Of a DNA stretch of 64,000 nt, positions 1-8,167 are shown piece by piece; the first letter of the stretch is position 1; every line of letters starts with the position of its first letter. The position numbers were made by a program, and so were the translations under genes. The DNA is from Methanococcus vannielii SB (lineage in GTDB: Archaea; AGJL01; Methanococci; Methanococcales; Methanococcaceae): NCBI RefSeq assembly GCF_000017165.1, contig NC_009634.1, forward strand, positions 1,656,049-1,720,048. The letters run 5' to 3'. The notes under the pieces were generated by a model that saw only the letters and a list, made by a program, of their open reading frames with translations, was not told where the DNA came from and did not search any database.

Positions 1-2
1 TT

Positions 3-107
3 AAAGTATTTAAAGTTAACTATAAAATCGATGGAAACAACGTAAAAGTAAAAAATATCGATAAAACGAGATTTCTTAAAACAAAGGACGTAAATCAATA
101 TTCTTAA
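3..107 (+). CDS. C-terminal end of an unidentified protein (partial)
   Basis: An open frame runs from the window edge to a TAA at 105-107 and encodes 34 residues ending VNQYS. It is rich in Lys, Asn and Val (segments such as VFKVNYKIDGNNVKVKN), like the beta-rich end of a larger protein. The start lies outside the window, so the family cannot be named. It is read as coding because the frame is open from the edge and the composition is protein-like. Confidence 0.45.
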   Translation, partial: KVFKVNYKIDGNNVKVKNIDKTRFLKTKDVNQYS

Positions 108-121
108 TCTAAATCCTATGC

Positions 122-257
122 GTTGCAAAAAACTGCTCACGAATTTACGATATAAAATGTTGAAAAAACAGTTAAAAATCAGTAAAATTAAAACGAGTAA
201 TTCGGGGTTATTTTGTTAAAAATAAGGCCAGTTACAAAAAATTGTTCACGAAGTTAC
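122..257 (+). repeat. Imperfect 27-bp direct repeat, two copies
   Basis: Copies at 122-148 and 231-257 match at 23 of 27 positions; both read GTT-purine-CAAAAAA, then TG-pyrimidine-TCACGAA, then a TTAC end. They lie between the partial gene at the window edge and the GC-rich hairpin region. They may be binding sites or decayed copies of a mobile sequence. No function is assigned. Confidence 0.4.
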
Positions 258-259
258 TG

Positions 260-550
260 TTACTACTATAAGCACTGCCGTGCAGATTTTGAAAAATATC
301 TTCGAAAGGTTGTACGCTCGGCAAGAACTGTTGCCGAGCTACTGCTTGAAAATAAACATTTGTGCCTAGGGCAGTATGAATTGGTTTTGGCAGGTTTACA
401 TCCTAAACCACCAAAAGGAGTCGAATTTCATTGCATATGGAGTTTTCGCCCTTTCGGGGCGCTTCGCTCGAAAACATCCTAAGCAATGAAATTCATAGGT
501 TTTCGTGTGGTCGTTGGTCGGATAGGATATAAATTAGGGTTTGGCGTTAG
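260..550 (+). ncRNA. Candidate structured RNA or hairpin-rich element
   Basis: This gene-free stretch is visibly richer in G+C than its surroundings and holds several perfect inverted repeats. Arms GCTCGGCAA (316-324) and TTGCCGAGC (331-339) have a 6-nt loop. A compound hairpin occupies 423-494. Locally high G+C with strong secondary structure is a known sign of structural RNA genes in AT-rich methanogens. I do not recognise RNase P RNA, SRP RNA or a tRNA in it. An 89-codon frame (213-482) crosses it, but its Cys/Arg/Tyr-rich product and overlap with the hairpins argue against coding. It could instead be a mobile-element end. Confidence 0.35.
423..494. repeat. 72-bp compound hairpin with 12-bp perfect terminal arms
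   Basis: GAATTTCATTGC at 423-434 is exactly complementary to GCAATGAAATTC at 483-494. Inside it a second stem pairs GTTTTCG (442-448) with CGAAAAC (469-475), enclosing a GC-rich core with smaller GCCC/GGGC and GC-TTCG-type loops. It could be a folded RNA domain, an extruded cruciform or a miniature transposable element with 12-bp terminal inverted repeats. No target-site duplication is evident. Confidence 0.6.
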
Positions 551-559
551 TGCCGGTGC

Positions 560-3148
560 TCACTTTAAAGCGGGATTTTTATAATAATATGTATTTTCAA
601 TAAATAGATTAATTTTTTCAATAGAAATCTCGTCAAGTTGAGTAAATGCTCTTAGTTTCGGGATTCTAGTTATTTTTTCATATAGTTTCGGGCCTTCTCC
701 AGACGGCAGGTGTGAAGCTATTTCTTTTATTAGTAATTCACTGAGTCCACTAATTAAAAATCCACATTCGGGCTCATTTAACTCAGATATTATTTTTGAA
801 ATTTGGAGGAAATTACCGTGATGTATATTTAATATTTCATGTTTGATATTGTCATACTTGATTTCTTTGAATTTTTGATATGTATTAAATGGGGCAATGG
901 ACGCTAGATACTGTTCAACAAGTAAACTATATTTTTCAAGTATGTTTTTGTTAATATCATGCAAATATTTTGCATTTTGATTAATATATGGGTCAGATTT
1001 ATCATCTATGCCTGTTAATATCGTTAAATGTTCTGGAGGAGTAATTTCACGAAGGTTGAGTTCAGCATATACATTTTTCATGTCTTTTTTTAACAATGTT
1101 AACGTTGCACCAATATTGACTCCCGAAAGATCCTTTACATTTTTCATACAGTCCAAAATGAGGTCATGGTCAATATTTTCCAATATAAAAAGCATCTGTT
1201 CTTTGTTAATTCCCGAAAGAATGGCTTCAATCGTCTCAAAATGTTTAACCTCATCAAAAGTATAGAGTTCATTGATAATTTCTACCAATTTGTTATTTTC
1301 AAGATATTCAAAATCTAAATTTATTAATTCGTCAGGGGAATAAACATCAGTTAACCGATCATTTTTATTTTTAGATCTTCTAATTATTTCGTCAATAACC
1401 AGATATGAATCATTACTTTTTTTCAAAGAATTTATTAAAATATGAGTATTCATTATGAGGTCATCGCTAGTTGGTGAAAATAAGTCATGTAATCCCCTAA
1501 CGATTTGTCCTGAAATATACTTTTTTGAATAGTGTTTTACATGTTCTAATGAATAAATAAGCCCATTTGCAATTATTGTTCTATTTTTCGGAGGTACTCG
1601 ATATAGTGAGTTGCCGTTATTTTGTAATTTTAGGATATACCGTTCTAGACGATCACTTTTTGATAATTTGTGCAAAAAACCTTCAAAATCTTTTTCAGTG
1701 AGTCCTTGTTTTTTATATAATTCTAATTCATACGTCTGAAATTCATGTTCTGATTTACAATACATAAAATAATTGTTGAATGAGTTTTCCCCGTAAATCC
1801 TGTTTTCAGGGTTTCCGTCACGTGTATCAAGTATTGCAAATTCTTTAATTGCAGAATTAGGAAATAAAACGGTTAATAATTGATAAACATCATCTGCATC
1901 GATCGAACGGTAATTTTTCAAGTATTCGTTGATTTTATTTTTGTAATATTTATGATCGTATCCCGAACCACCTAATACGCACGTTCCATCAAATACAGAA
2001 TAACCTACAAAAAGTTCTTTATTATGTTTTACCCAATCGTAAATTTCGGGCGTAAAAACTTGCAAAGCAGTTAAAACAATTAAATCTATTTTATTAACTT
2101 GATTTTTTAGAAGATTCCAATTAAAATTAAAAATAGAGATATATCTATTCACATCTCGAATATTTTTGATCATGTTGCTAAAGCACAAGGGATAAAATTC
2201 AAAGTATTGGGGTATATCTCGAGGATTTTCTCCAATTATATTTTTTATTTCTTCTTCCAAAATGTTTTCTAAATCTAATGTATGGGGTTCAGGCATTTTT
2301 ATTGGAAATTGTATAATTTTTTCAAGATAGTGCATCCCATATCCATTTTGATGATTTTCTAAAGCATTAGATACAATTTTTTCATCAAATGATAGGACGT
2401 AAGTTATATTTTTAAAATCAGCAAGGCATTTTACAAGATGGAGTATTTGACCGATTTCTCTGTCATTCAGTCTATCCATGTCATCCATAATAACCAAGAT
2501 TCTGAATGGCAAGTTTTCGAATTTTTTGTCTAATTTCTTTTTTACGGTTACGATGTCGGTAGGTTGTCTGTATCCCTTCAATATTACGGATAAACATTTA
2601 GTGATTATTTTTCCAATTGTGACCGTAATTGTAAGGATTGGATTCAGTGTAATGAATTCAGGACTCATTTTTTCTAAATATTTATCAATACTAGATACCA
2701 ATCCCCACATAACCCCAAAAATTTTTCCAATCCAATCTTTTATATTTTCTAATATGGATTGACGTGTTTTCAATGATTCCGAAAGACATTTAAAGAAATT
2801 TAATATTAAATCATCAGTTTCCGTAAAATACCACGGATTAAATTTTATAGTAAGCATATTACATTTTTCAATTCTTTTGAGTTTTATAAATCTTTTAATT
2901 CGGTTTTGTTTAGAATTTTTGCATTCATTAATTTTTTCTTTAAAATCATTTTCTAGAATTTCCAAAGATTTATCAATCGAAAAGGATTTCCCTGAACCCC
3001 ATGATCCATAAAGTCCAACAACAAATCCATTTTTTTCATTATCTTGCCAGTTCATTATTTCTGCAAGACTTTTATGAAATCCTTCTCTTTCAAGAAGGTC
3101 TTTTTTTTCAGGATTGTTTATCTCCATTAAAATATTGTTATTTCCCAA
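560..3148 (-). CDS. KAP family P-loop NTPase
   Basis: Predicted cytoplasmic or membrane-associated ATPase of the KAP family, whose best-known member, F-plasmid PifA, blocks phage T7. Walker A GSWGSGKS lies at residues 48-55, the KAP signature FNPWYF at 103-108, and a Walker B of the form ILVIMDDMDRL at about 217-227. Two short hydrophobic stretches at about 142-155 and 168-190 sit between them, as in KAP proteins with membrane insertions. The long C-terminal part (about 350-862) is alpha-helical in character and not recognised. The start is TTG, preceded by a run of eight Gs acting as ribosome-binding site; an ATG seven codons in is the alternative. The MCM-N gene ends 27 bp upstream on the same strand, so the two are probably co-transcribed. 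A defence role is inferred from family and context. Confidence 0.85.
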   Translation of the reverse strand: MGNNNILMEINNPEKKDLLEREGFHKSLAEIMNWQDNEKNGFVVGLYGSWGSGKSFSIDKSLEILENDFKEKINECKNSKQNRIKRFIKLKRIEKCNMLTIKFNPWYFTETDDLILNFFKCLSESLKTRQSILENIKDWIGKIFGVMWGLVSSIDKYLEKMSPEFITLNPILTITVTIGKIITKCLSVILKGYRQPTDIVTVKKKLDKKFENLPFRILVIMDDMDRLNDREIGQILHLVKCLADFKNITYVLSFDEKIVSNALENHQNGYGMHYLEKIIQFPIKMPEPHTLDLENILEEEIKNIIGENPRDIPQYFEFYPLCFSNMIKNIRDVNRYISIFNFNWNLLKNQVNKIDLIVLTALQVFTPEIYDWVKHNKELFVGYSVFDGTCVLGGSGYDHKYYKNKINEYLKNYRSIDADDVYQLLTVLFPNSAIKEFAILDTRDGNPENRIYGENSFNNYFMYCKSEHEFQTYELELYKKQGLTEKDFEGFLHKLSKSDRLERYILKLQNNGNSLYRVPPKNRTIIANGLIYSLEHVKHYSKKYISGQIVRGLHDLFSPTSDDLIMNTHILINSLKKSNDSYLVIDEIIRRSKNKNDRLTDVYSPDELINLDFEYLENNKLVEIINELYTFDEVKHFETIEAILSGINKEQMLFILENIDHDLILDCMKNVKDLSGVNIGATLTLLKKDMKNVYAELNLREITPPEHLTILTGIDDKSDPYINQNAKYLHDINKNILEKYSLLVEQYLASIAPFNTYQKFKEIKYDNIKHEILNIHHGNFLQISKIISELNEPECGFLISGLSELLIKEIASHLPSGEGPKLYEKITRIPKLRAFTQLDEISIEKINLFIENTYYYKNPALK

Positions 3149-3175
3149 AATTCCCCCCCCTCTTTATGTAAGTCT

Positions 3176-3916
3176 TTATTTTTCATCTTCAATTTTTTCT
3201 GCATATATTCCTTTGATTATGATATCAAATACGCCAGTTTTTTTATTCGGTCTTAAATACGGGATCCCAATGATTCGGAAAATTCCGTTATATATCCCAG
3301 GTGAATTTTTTAATATTATTTCTTGTTCTATATTCGAAGTACTTTTTGATAAAAACTCTTTATTAATTGATATTAAGGTTAATTCTTGAAAATCTTCGTA
3401 TTTAGATTCACTCTGCATAAGAAACATTTTTTGACTACATTTTGGACAAGTTCTTTCCAAACTGGTTTCAAAAGGATTTTCAATTTTAAATATGGCCGAG
3501 TTTCCACAAGTTGTACATGTCAATGCTAAATTTGTAATTCCAGAAACAATTTTCTTTGTACTTTTAATTTTTCCGTCAATTTCAATTAATTTTCCAACAT
3601 GGCAGGTATTAATTTCGTGAATCTCTATTTTGGATAGTAATTCTTTAGGAATATTTTTTATACTGGCCGTTATATTTATTCTTTCACAGTTATAGTCCCA
3701 AAATGCTTCATTGTAACATTTTTCAAGTAGGCAAATCCCTTCATCAGGGTAATTTATAATATATTCTAAAATGGCATTACCTAACGGAGATTTATGGAAT
3801 AAATCGTTTAAATCCATAGTAACTATGTTTTTTTCTTTTGTTAAGTTTTCAAAATGAAATTCTTTTAAATAACTGATAATTTCCGGTTCAAAATTTAAAG
3901 TTTGACTATTCCGCAC
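3176..3916 (-). CDS. Stand-alone MCM N-terminal domain protein
   Basis: This 246-residue protein matches the whole N-terminal half of archaeal MCM and then stops. It has an A-subdomain-like helical region (1-85), an OB-fold beginning near KIEIHEI...HVGKLIEIDGKIK (96-117), and a zinc site with C134, C137, C157 and C160. The rest of the OB-fold follows, including EIILKNSPG and an FDIIIKGIYAEKIE strand near the end. No Walker A, Walker B or arginine finger is present, so it cannot be a helicase motor. Known MCM N-terminal domains oligomerise and bind DNA, so it could bind DNA or mix with host or viral MCM rings (inference). The start is GTG, preceded by GGTGAG. It sits 27 bp upstream of the KAP ATPase gene. 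Confidence 0.75.
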   Translation of the reverse strand: MRNSQTLNFEPEIISYLKEFHFENLTKEKNIVTMDLNDLFHKSPLGNAILEYIINYPDEGICLLEKCYNEAFWDYNCERINITASIKNIPKELLSKIEIHEINTCHVGKLIEIDGKIKSTKKIVSGITNLALTCTTCGNSAIFKIENPFETSLERTCPKCSQKMFLMQSESKYEDFQELTLISINKEFLSKSTSNIEQEIILKNSPGIYNGIFRIIGIPYLRPNKKTGVFDIIIKGIYAEKIEDEK

Positions 3917-4045
3917 ATTCTCACCATAAAAATAATAGTTAAAATAGTGGCGATTTATATATTAATTATTATCTAAATTTAAAAAAGAGTAATTTCAATA
4001 AAAAATATTTTAAAATAGTTTATTTTGGGGTAGTTAAATGGTATT

Positions 4046-4990
4046 TTAATCAATATATCCCAACGCTACAAGATTTAATAATAAATTTTCAACTTCTTCT
4101 CCACTATTTAATTGGATAAACGTATATTGGTAATATGGATAAGGTTCCGAGTTTGGGTACAATTCCCTACAAAATTCAATTCCTGATGGCATTTTTATAT
4201 TGTATTTTTTAATATCTTCATGACTGTATAATATATCTATAAATTCATTAATTCGAATACTTTCTTCCTTATAAATTGCGGTTTTTAAAACCCATTTTCC
4301 AGCACTATCCTTAAAATATATCTTTTTCAGCTTTAGTGCCTCTATCATCCATTTTAATCGATTATCTTTAATAAATTTTAAATAATTTTTGTATTTGGTC
4401 TGATCCGGTTTTTTCGGCATTTTTTCTATTTTTGAGTCGATTATATCTTTTAATTTTTCAAAATATTTGTTTTCTAAATTTTTAAATTCCTCACGGTACG
4501 AAAACATTTTTGCCATGTCCCGGGAGTAATCGCTCCATTTTGGTGTTACGACTGATTCAGCCGTTTCATTTTTAATAATTTTTGCAATTTTTAACATGTC
4601 CCTATGATACAGGTCTAGTGATTTTGAAGTGTTTCCTAGTGTTCCAATTCCATTTTTTGCTAAAAAGTATAAAATATACCATTTAGAAATTTTAGCGGAG
4701 TTATCGAGTATTTTTTTCAAATTTAATTCAATATCTTCAAGAGTTTTCCAGGGGCCCGTTATATCTTGAACGACGTCAAAAATTTTAAGTCTTTTTTCAA
4801 AAAATGTTTCATCATCAAAAAAATAATAATATAATTTATTCATTAAATAATTAAATTCCTCAGCATCCTTATTTCTGCCATTATTAACAGATTCCTTGTA
4901 ATGTATTTCCCAATAAGATTTTGGGGTCCAAATATCATTTAGGTCTGTTTTTTTAATTTCTTCAAGGTACTTAAGATATTTTTTCTCCAA
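4046..4990 (-). CDS. Unrecognised protein, upstream of MCM-N/KAP
   Basis: A protein of 314 residues, charged and rich in Lys, Tyr and aromatic residues, without membrane segments or motifs that I recognise. The TTG at 4990 is preferred because a strong GGGGGAGG lies five bases ahead of it; the frame stays open to an ATG at 5029 that has no such site. Features worth noting are a WTPKSYWEIHYKE segment near the N-terminus and a PYPYYQYTF segment near the C-terminus. It lies about 130 bp upstream of the MCM-N gene on the same strand and could be the first member of a three-gene set with MCM-N and the KAP NTPase. No function is assigned. Confidence 0.7.
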   Translation of the reverse strand: MEKKYLKYLEEIKKTDLNDIWTPKSYWEIHYKESVNNGRNKDAEEFNYLMNKLYYYFFDDETFFEKRLKIFDVVQDITGPWKTLEDIELNLKKILDNSAKISKWYILYFLAKNGIGTLGNTSKSLDLYHRDMLKIAKIIKNETAESVVTPKWSDYSRDMAKMFSYREEFKNLENKYFEKLKDIIDSKIEKMPKKPDQTKYKNYLKFIKDNRLKWMIEALKLKKIYFKDSAGKWVLKTAIYKEESIRINEFIDILYSHEDIKKYNIKMPSGIEFCRELYPNSEPYPYYQYTFIQLNSGEEVENLLLNLVALGYID

Positions 4991-5188
4991 ATTATCCTCC
5001 CCCACACTATCCGCTAATAAAATGAACATTGTATATTAATAAAACTTATTTTTGGTGCATTTAATATTATTGGTTAAGTTACAACATAACCGGACTAACA
5101 AAAAGAAATCATTACTTAAAAATATATATTGTAGAGTAAATAGTTCAAAGACTGACAAAAATATGCCGAATACCGCAGGGGTGGAATT

Positions 5189-5689
5189 ATTCTATTCAAA
5201 GTAAAAAAGAATACTGATCTAGAATATGCAATTAAAAAAGCATTTTATGCGAAAGATTTGTTATTGGAACGAATTAGATATGCGGTGGATGACTATATCC
5301 CTAATGGGGATTTTTTATATTTGCATGGTGGGGAGGATAGTTTAGACTATACTGATTATATGCCCATCTCATTGGATAGTTTTGGATCGAAATATAAAAA
5401 AGATATTCCAAAAGGTGTTGAATGGGACTATAGTGCAGGAATGTACTGGTGGAGTATTAATAAAGGGAAAAAGAGCAGTGAAATATTAAAACAGATCGGA
5501 GATCGTACACAAAAAAAAGAGATGTTTGAAATATTGGATATTATCGGCATACCTACCGATGAAAAATCTTGGAAATTTGGCTGTTTTAAGGTTTTACGTA
5601 ATGAGGATGGATATACCTTGGATGTATATGGTGGCGAGGAATATATTTCTGAAGATAAGCTTGCAGGTAAACTGGAAAAAATATCTTGA
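5189..5689 (+). CDS. Hypothetical protein, non-standard or damaged start
   Basis: The only usual start codon in this frame is a TTG at 5258, giving 143 residues. Coding-like sequence continues in frame upstream (FKVKKNTDLEYAIKKAFY), and a strong GGGGTGG lies at 5178-5184, just before an in-frame ATT at 5189. I therefore place the probable start at 5189 (166 residues), with ATT either used as start or derived from a lost ATG. A short ATG frame (5163-5204) covers the same place in another frame, so a frameshift is also possible. The protein has no motif I recognise (YNP-type segments such as GMYWWSINKG and a C-terminal DVYGGEEYISEDKL). It is the only plus-strand gene between the MCM-N and SIR2 genes. 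Confidence 0.5.
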   Translation: MLFKVKKNTDLEYAIKKAFYAKDLLLERIRYAVDDYIPNGDFLYLHGGEDSLDYTDYMPISLDSFGSKYKKDIPKGVEWDYSAGMYWWSINKGKKSSEILKQIGDRTQKKEMFEILDIIGIPTDEKSWKFGCFKVLRNEDGYTLDVYGGEEYISEDKLAGKLEKIS

Positions 5690-5824
5690 AATTTCTATTC
5701 ATAACTTTTAAATAAATTCTTTTTAGCAGTATGTTTCAAGAGACTACAATTTATATTTTTTATCCAGATCTTGAATTGATATATGATTTAAAATTTTATT
5801 TTGAAAACAGTCTTAATTTAAAAA

Positions 5825-7111
5825 TCATTTTAAATGTTTATTTCTAAATTCTTCATAAATTATGGGCCTTATTTTTCTAAATTCGTCTAAATTTTGCCTG
5901 TTTTCAATATCCCAATTTCCGGCAGTAATATATCTTAACCATTCCGGAGTACTGGCTTTAACTTTTCTTACTCTTAAATCGTATTCAAAAGGTTCAAAGA
6001 GTTTAATTTTTGAATCAGAAGGATCAACTATCCAAACTTTTAAATTTTCATTTCTAACCATCGCATTATACAATCGGATATTAACATGTTCATCGCAGAA
6101 GCTGTATCCTACAACTATTATTTCGTCTAAATTATCTAATATCTGGTCGATCAAAGCTAATTTTTCTTCGCCCGGTTTTGGATTTACTGTTTTACTAAAT
6201 TTATGACCGCCCATTTTAATTGAATTTCTTAAAAACTGGATTTCCCCGTCCATACCACTTACAGATAATTCATTAAGGGTATTTATTTTCAATCCATTAA
6301 AAAAATATTTCATTTCAGTTTTCTTGGATACTATTTTAAGGTAATCAAGGGCAGTATCTGAATTTTTAATGTCCAACTGAATTATAGTTTTACCCTCTTC
6401 AATATTATCAAAATCTCCATAAGAAAATTCGTTAATTGCACCATGTAATTTGATAAGATTTACCCCTTTACCACTTTTTATAAAGTTCATGTTTTCTAAA
6501 CTTAAATCTTTACGGTCAACTGATCCAAATTCGAGTGTATTTTCAAAGTTTAAATTTGAAATTGGAAATTTTACTTTTGAAACAGACCCAAAACTAAGGG
6601 GGATCTTATTATCAATACACAAAAATTCAATTATGAGGTCATGATTTAATGATATAACCCATAATGGATCTTCACCAATAAACTTGCTAAAATCTTTGTA
6701 AAAATGCTTGTTTAGATGGTAAATTGGAAAATAGTGTATATGGTAAGCATAAAATAGATATGAAATAATGTCTAAAATCTTTCCACGTGTATATTCACAA
6801 GTAAGCCGGTATTCTTTAGAAATGTCATGTGAACGGATTATATCTTCAATGTCTTTTAAAAATTCTTCGTAATTTAATGAATTGTTACATTTATGTTTTT
6901 TAAATAGTTCTGCAATGTCAAATAGTGCTTTTGAATCAGTTGGATTATCTTCGCCGTAAGGCTCATGTTTAGACCATGAATTAATATGATCTTTTAAACG
7001 AGTATTGTTATAAAAAAAGAAAAAATCTTTTGATACGTCATTAGCAAGGGGTATTCCTAAATCATATGAAAAACCCGCCCCTATCAACAATCCTTTTCGA
7101 ATTTTAACCAC
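5825..7111 (-). CDS. SIR2-like domain protein, probable NAD-processing defence effector
   Basis: The Rossmann-type start GLLIGAGFSYDLGIP has the SIR2 motif GAGFS at residues 11-15. The segments SLNHD (154-158), LHG (222-224, the usual position of the catalytic His) and VVGYSFCDEH (333-342) follow in SIR2 order. It lacks the sirtuin zinc module, so it resembles the SIR2-like proteins of prokaryotic defence systems, several of which degrade NAD+ during infection. The start is uncertain: the GTG at 7111 lies inside the GGTGG that should be the ribosome-binding site, and an in-frame ATT at 7102 has the normal 5-base spacing. It appears to be a single gene, separated by gaps from its neighbours. 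The enzymatic role is inferred from family knowledge. Confidence 0.75.
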   Translation of the reverse strand: MVKIRKGLLIGAGFSYDLGIPLANDVSKDFFFFYNNTRLKDHINSWSKHEPYGEDNPTDSKALFDIAELFKKHKCNNSLNYEEFLKDIEDIIRSHDISKEYRLTCEYTRGKILDIISYLFYAYHIHYFPIYHLNKHFYKDFSKFIGEDPLWVISLNHDLIIEFLCIDNKIPLSFGSVSKVKFPISNLNFENTLEFGSVDRKDLSLENMNFIKSGKGVNLIKLHGAINEFSYGDFDNIEEGKTIIQLDIKNSDTALDYLKIVSKKTEMKYFFNGLKINTLNELSVSGMDGEIQFLRNSIKMGGHKFSKTVNPKPGEEKLALIDQILDNLDEIIVVGYSFCDEHVNIRLYNAMVRNENLKVWIVDPSDSKIKLFEPFEYDLRVRKVKASTPEWLRYITAGNWDIENRQNLDEFRKIRPIIYEEFRNKHLK

Positions 7112-7177
7112 CCTATAAAGAAATAACTAAAAAAATGTTAAAAATTAAAATAAAAAATCTAAAAAAATAAAAAAGAT

Positions 7178-7579
7178 TTAAGCAACTGCACTTGTCGCTT
7201 GAATGTTAAATGATTCATTTGAGAGTCCGTATTCATTAAGTGTTTTTGCGTTTATTGATTTTTCAAAGTGTTTGTTTCTTTTTAAAACGTCTAAAATTAT
7301 GTTTATCTGAACAGTTTCCTTATAAACTTCTATAAGTCCGCTAGTTCCAACAATATTACTTAAATCAAATTTATTTAATCCAAAAGTTTCCGAAGCATCA
7401 ATTATTTCAACGCCAGTAATTAATTTTTCCCCTGTTTTAGTTATTCCCATGTCTAAATAGATGTTATCTACTTCAATTGTGTGGTCGTATTCTGCTTCAA
7501 TATTTTTTCTTTTAATATACATTGCATCAGCTAGAGGATCATAGTCTAAAGTTACATCCTTACCTTCGAATTTACTCAT
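7178..7579 (-). CDS. DUF2283 protein, probable antitoxin
   Basis: The N-terminal part, VTLDYDPLADAMYIKRKN ... YLDMGITKTGEKLITGVEIIDASETFG, is a DUF2283 domain; about 55 further residues follow. The ATG at 7579 (residue 26 of the longest frame) is chosen because GGAGG precedes it at normal spacing. It overlaps the end of the DUF4258 gene by 8 bases, so translation is probably coupled. DUF2283 and DUF4258 genes are often adjacent and are regarded as a toxin-antitoxin-like pair, with DUF2283 as the likely antitoxin (inference). A paralogue with the same domain layout lies at 17555-17932. Confidence 0.7.
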   Translation of the reverse strand: MSKFEGKDVTLDYDPLADAMYIKRKNIEAEYDHTIEVDNIYLDMGITKTGEKLITGVEIIDASETFGLNKFDLSNIVGTSGLIEVYKETVQINIILDVLKRNKHFEKSINAKTLNEYGLSNESFNIQATSAVA

Positions 7580-7868
7580 GTTTTGTCCTCCGTTTAGTTT
7601 CTTGGGGAATTGGCGAAATAAAGTAGAATTTGTTAAATCTGTATGAAATAACAAGTATAATGTCTTTTTTTAAATCGTACTCGTAGTATAATTTAAATGT
7701 ATCAAAATTTTGATTAATTATTCCTTTACACTTTTTAGTTTTAAGTATATTATAAAGTTCATCGAATTTAAAATTTCTTTCTTTTAACCTTTGAACAAAG
7801 TGATCAGTTAGTTCATAGTTGTTTTCAGAAAGTGTTTTTAAAATTTCTAAAAATTCTTCAATTTCCAT
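7572..7868 (-). CDS. DUF4258 family protein, probable toxin
   Basis: A 98-residue basic protein with the DUF4258 pattern: a helical start with LTDHFVQRLKERNF, then strands such as FDTFKLYYEYDLKKDIILVISY. Its early His plus Arg pattern resembles small RNase-like or RelE-fold toxins. It is the first gene of a two-gene unit with the DUF2283 gene, which it overlaps by 8 bases. The ATG start has GTGA at a suitable distance. The toxin role is inferred from gene pairing. Confidence 0.65.
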   Translation of the reverse strand: MEIEEFLEILKTLSENNYELTDHFVQRLKERNFKFDELYNILKTKKCKGIINQNFDTFKLYYEYDLKKDIILVISYRFNKFYFISPIPQETKRRTKHE

Positions 7869-8167
7869 TTTTTCACGAATAATTAGTACTTATCTATCAT
7901 ATTATTTTTTTAGTATATTAAAATAGTTGTTTTTATTTTAAAAATGTTTTTTGAACTATTTTTAACTTTTTAATTAATTTAACCTTTCAAAACACAAATC
8001 CTGTAAGGTATGACTAAAATTTAACTCGTCCTCGTGCATTTCCTTCGTTATTTTTAGTAAATGGCATAAACTTTTAAATCGGTTTTTTTAACTAAGTTAT
8101 TTTAAGTTAATATGGCTTAAAATAAGCTTATTTTTATTAAATTTTAATGTGGGGTCATATTTCCGGT

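Noticed and set aside
213..482. 89-codon frame at the left end
   Set aside because: Its Cys/Arg/Tyr-rich product looks non-protein-like and it crosses the perfect hairpins of the GC-rich segment.
260..550. RNase P RNA or SRP RNA in the GC-rich segment
   Set aside because: I could not find the conserved core sequences of either RNA.
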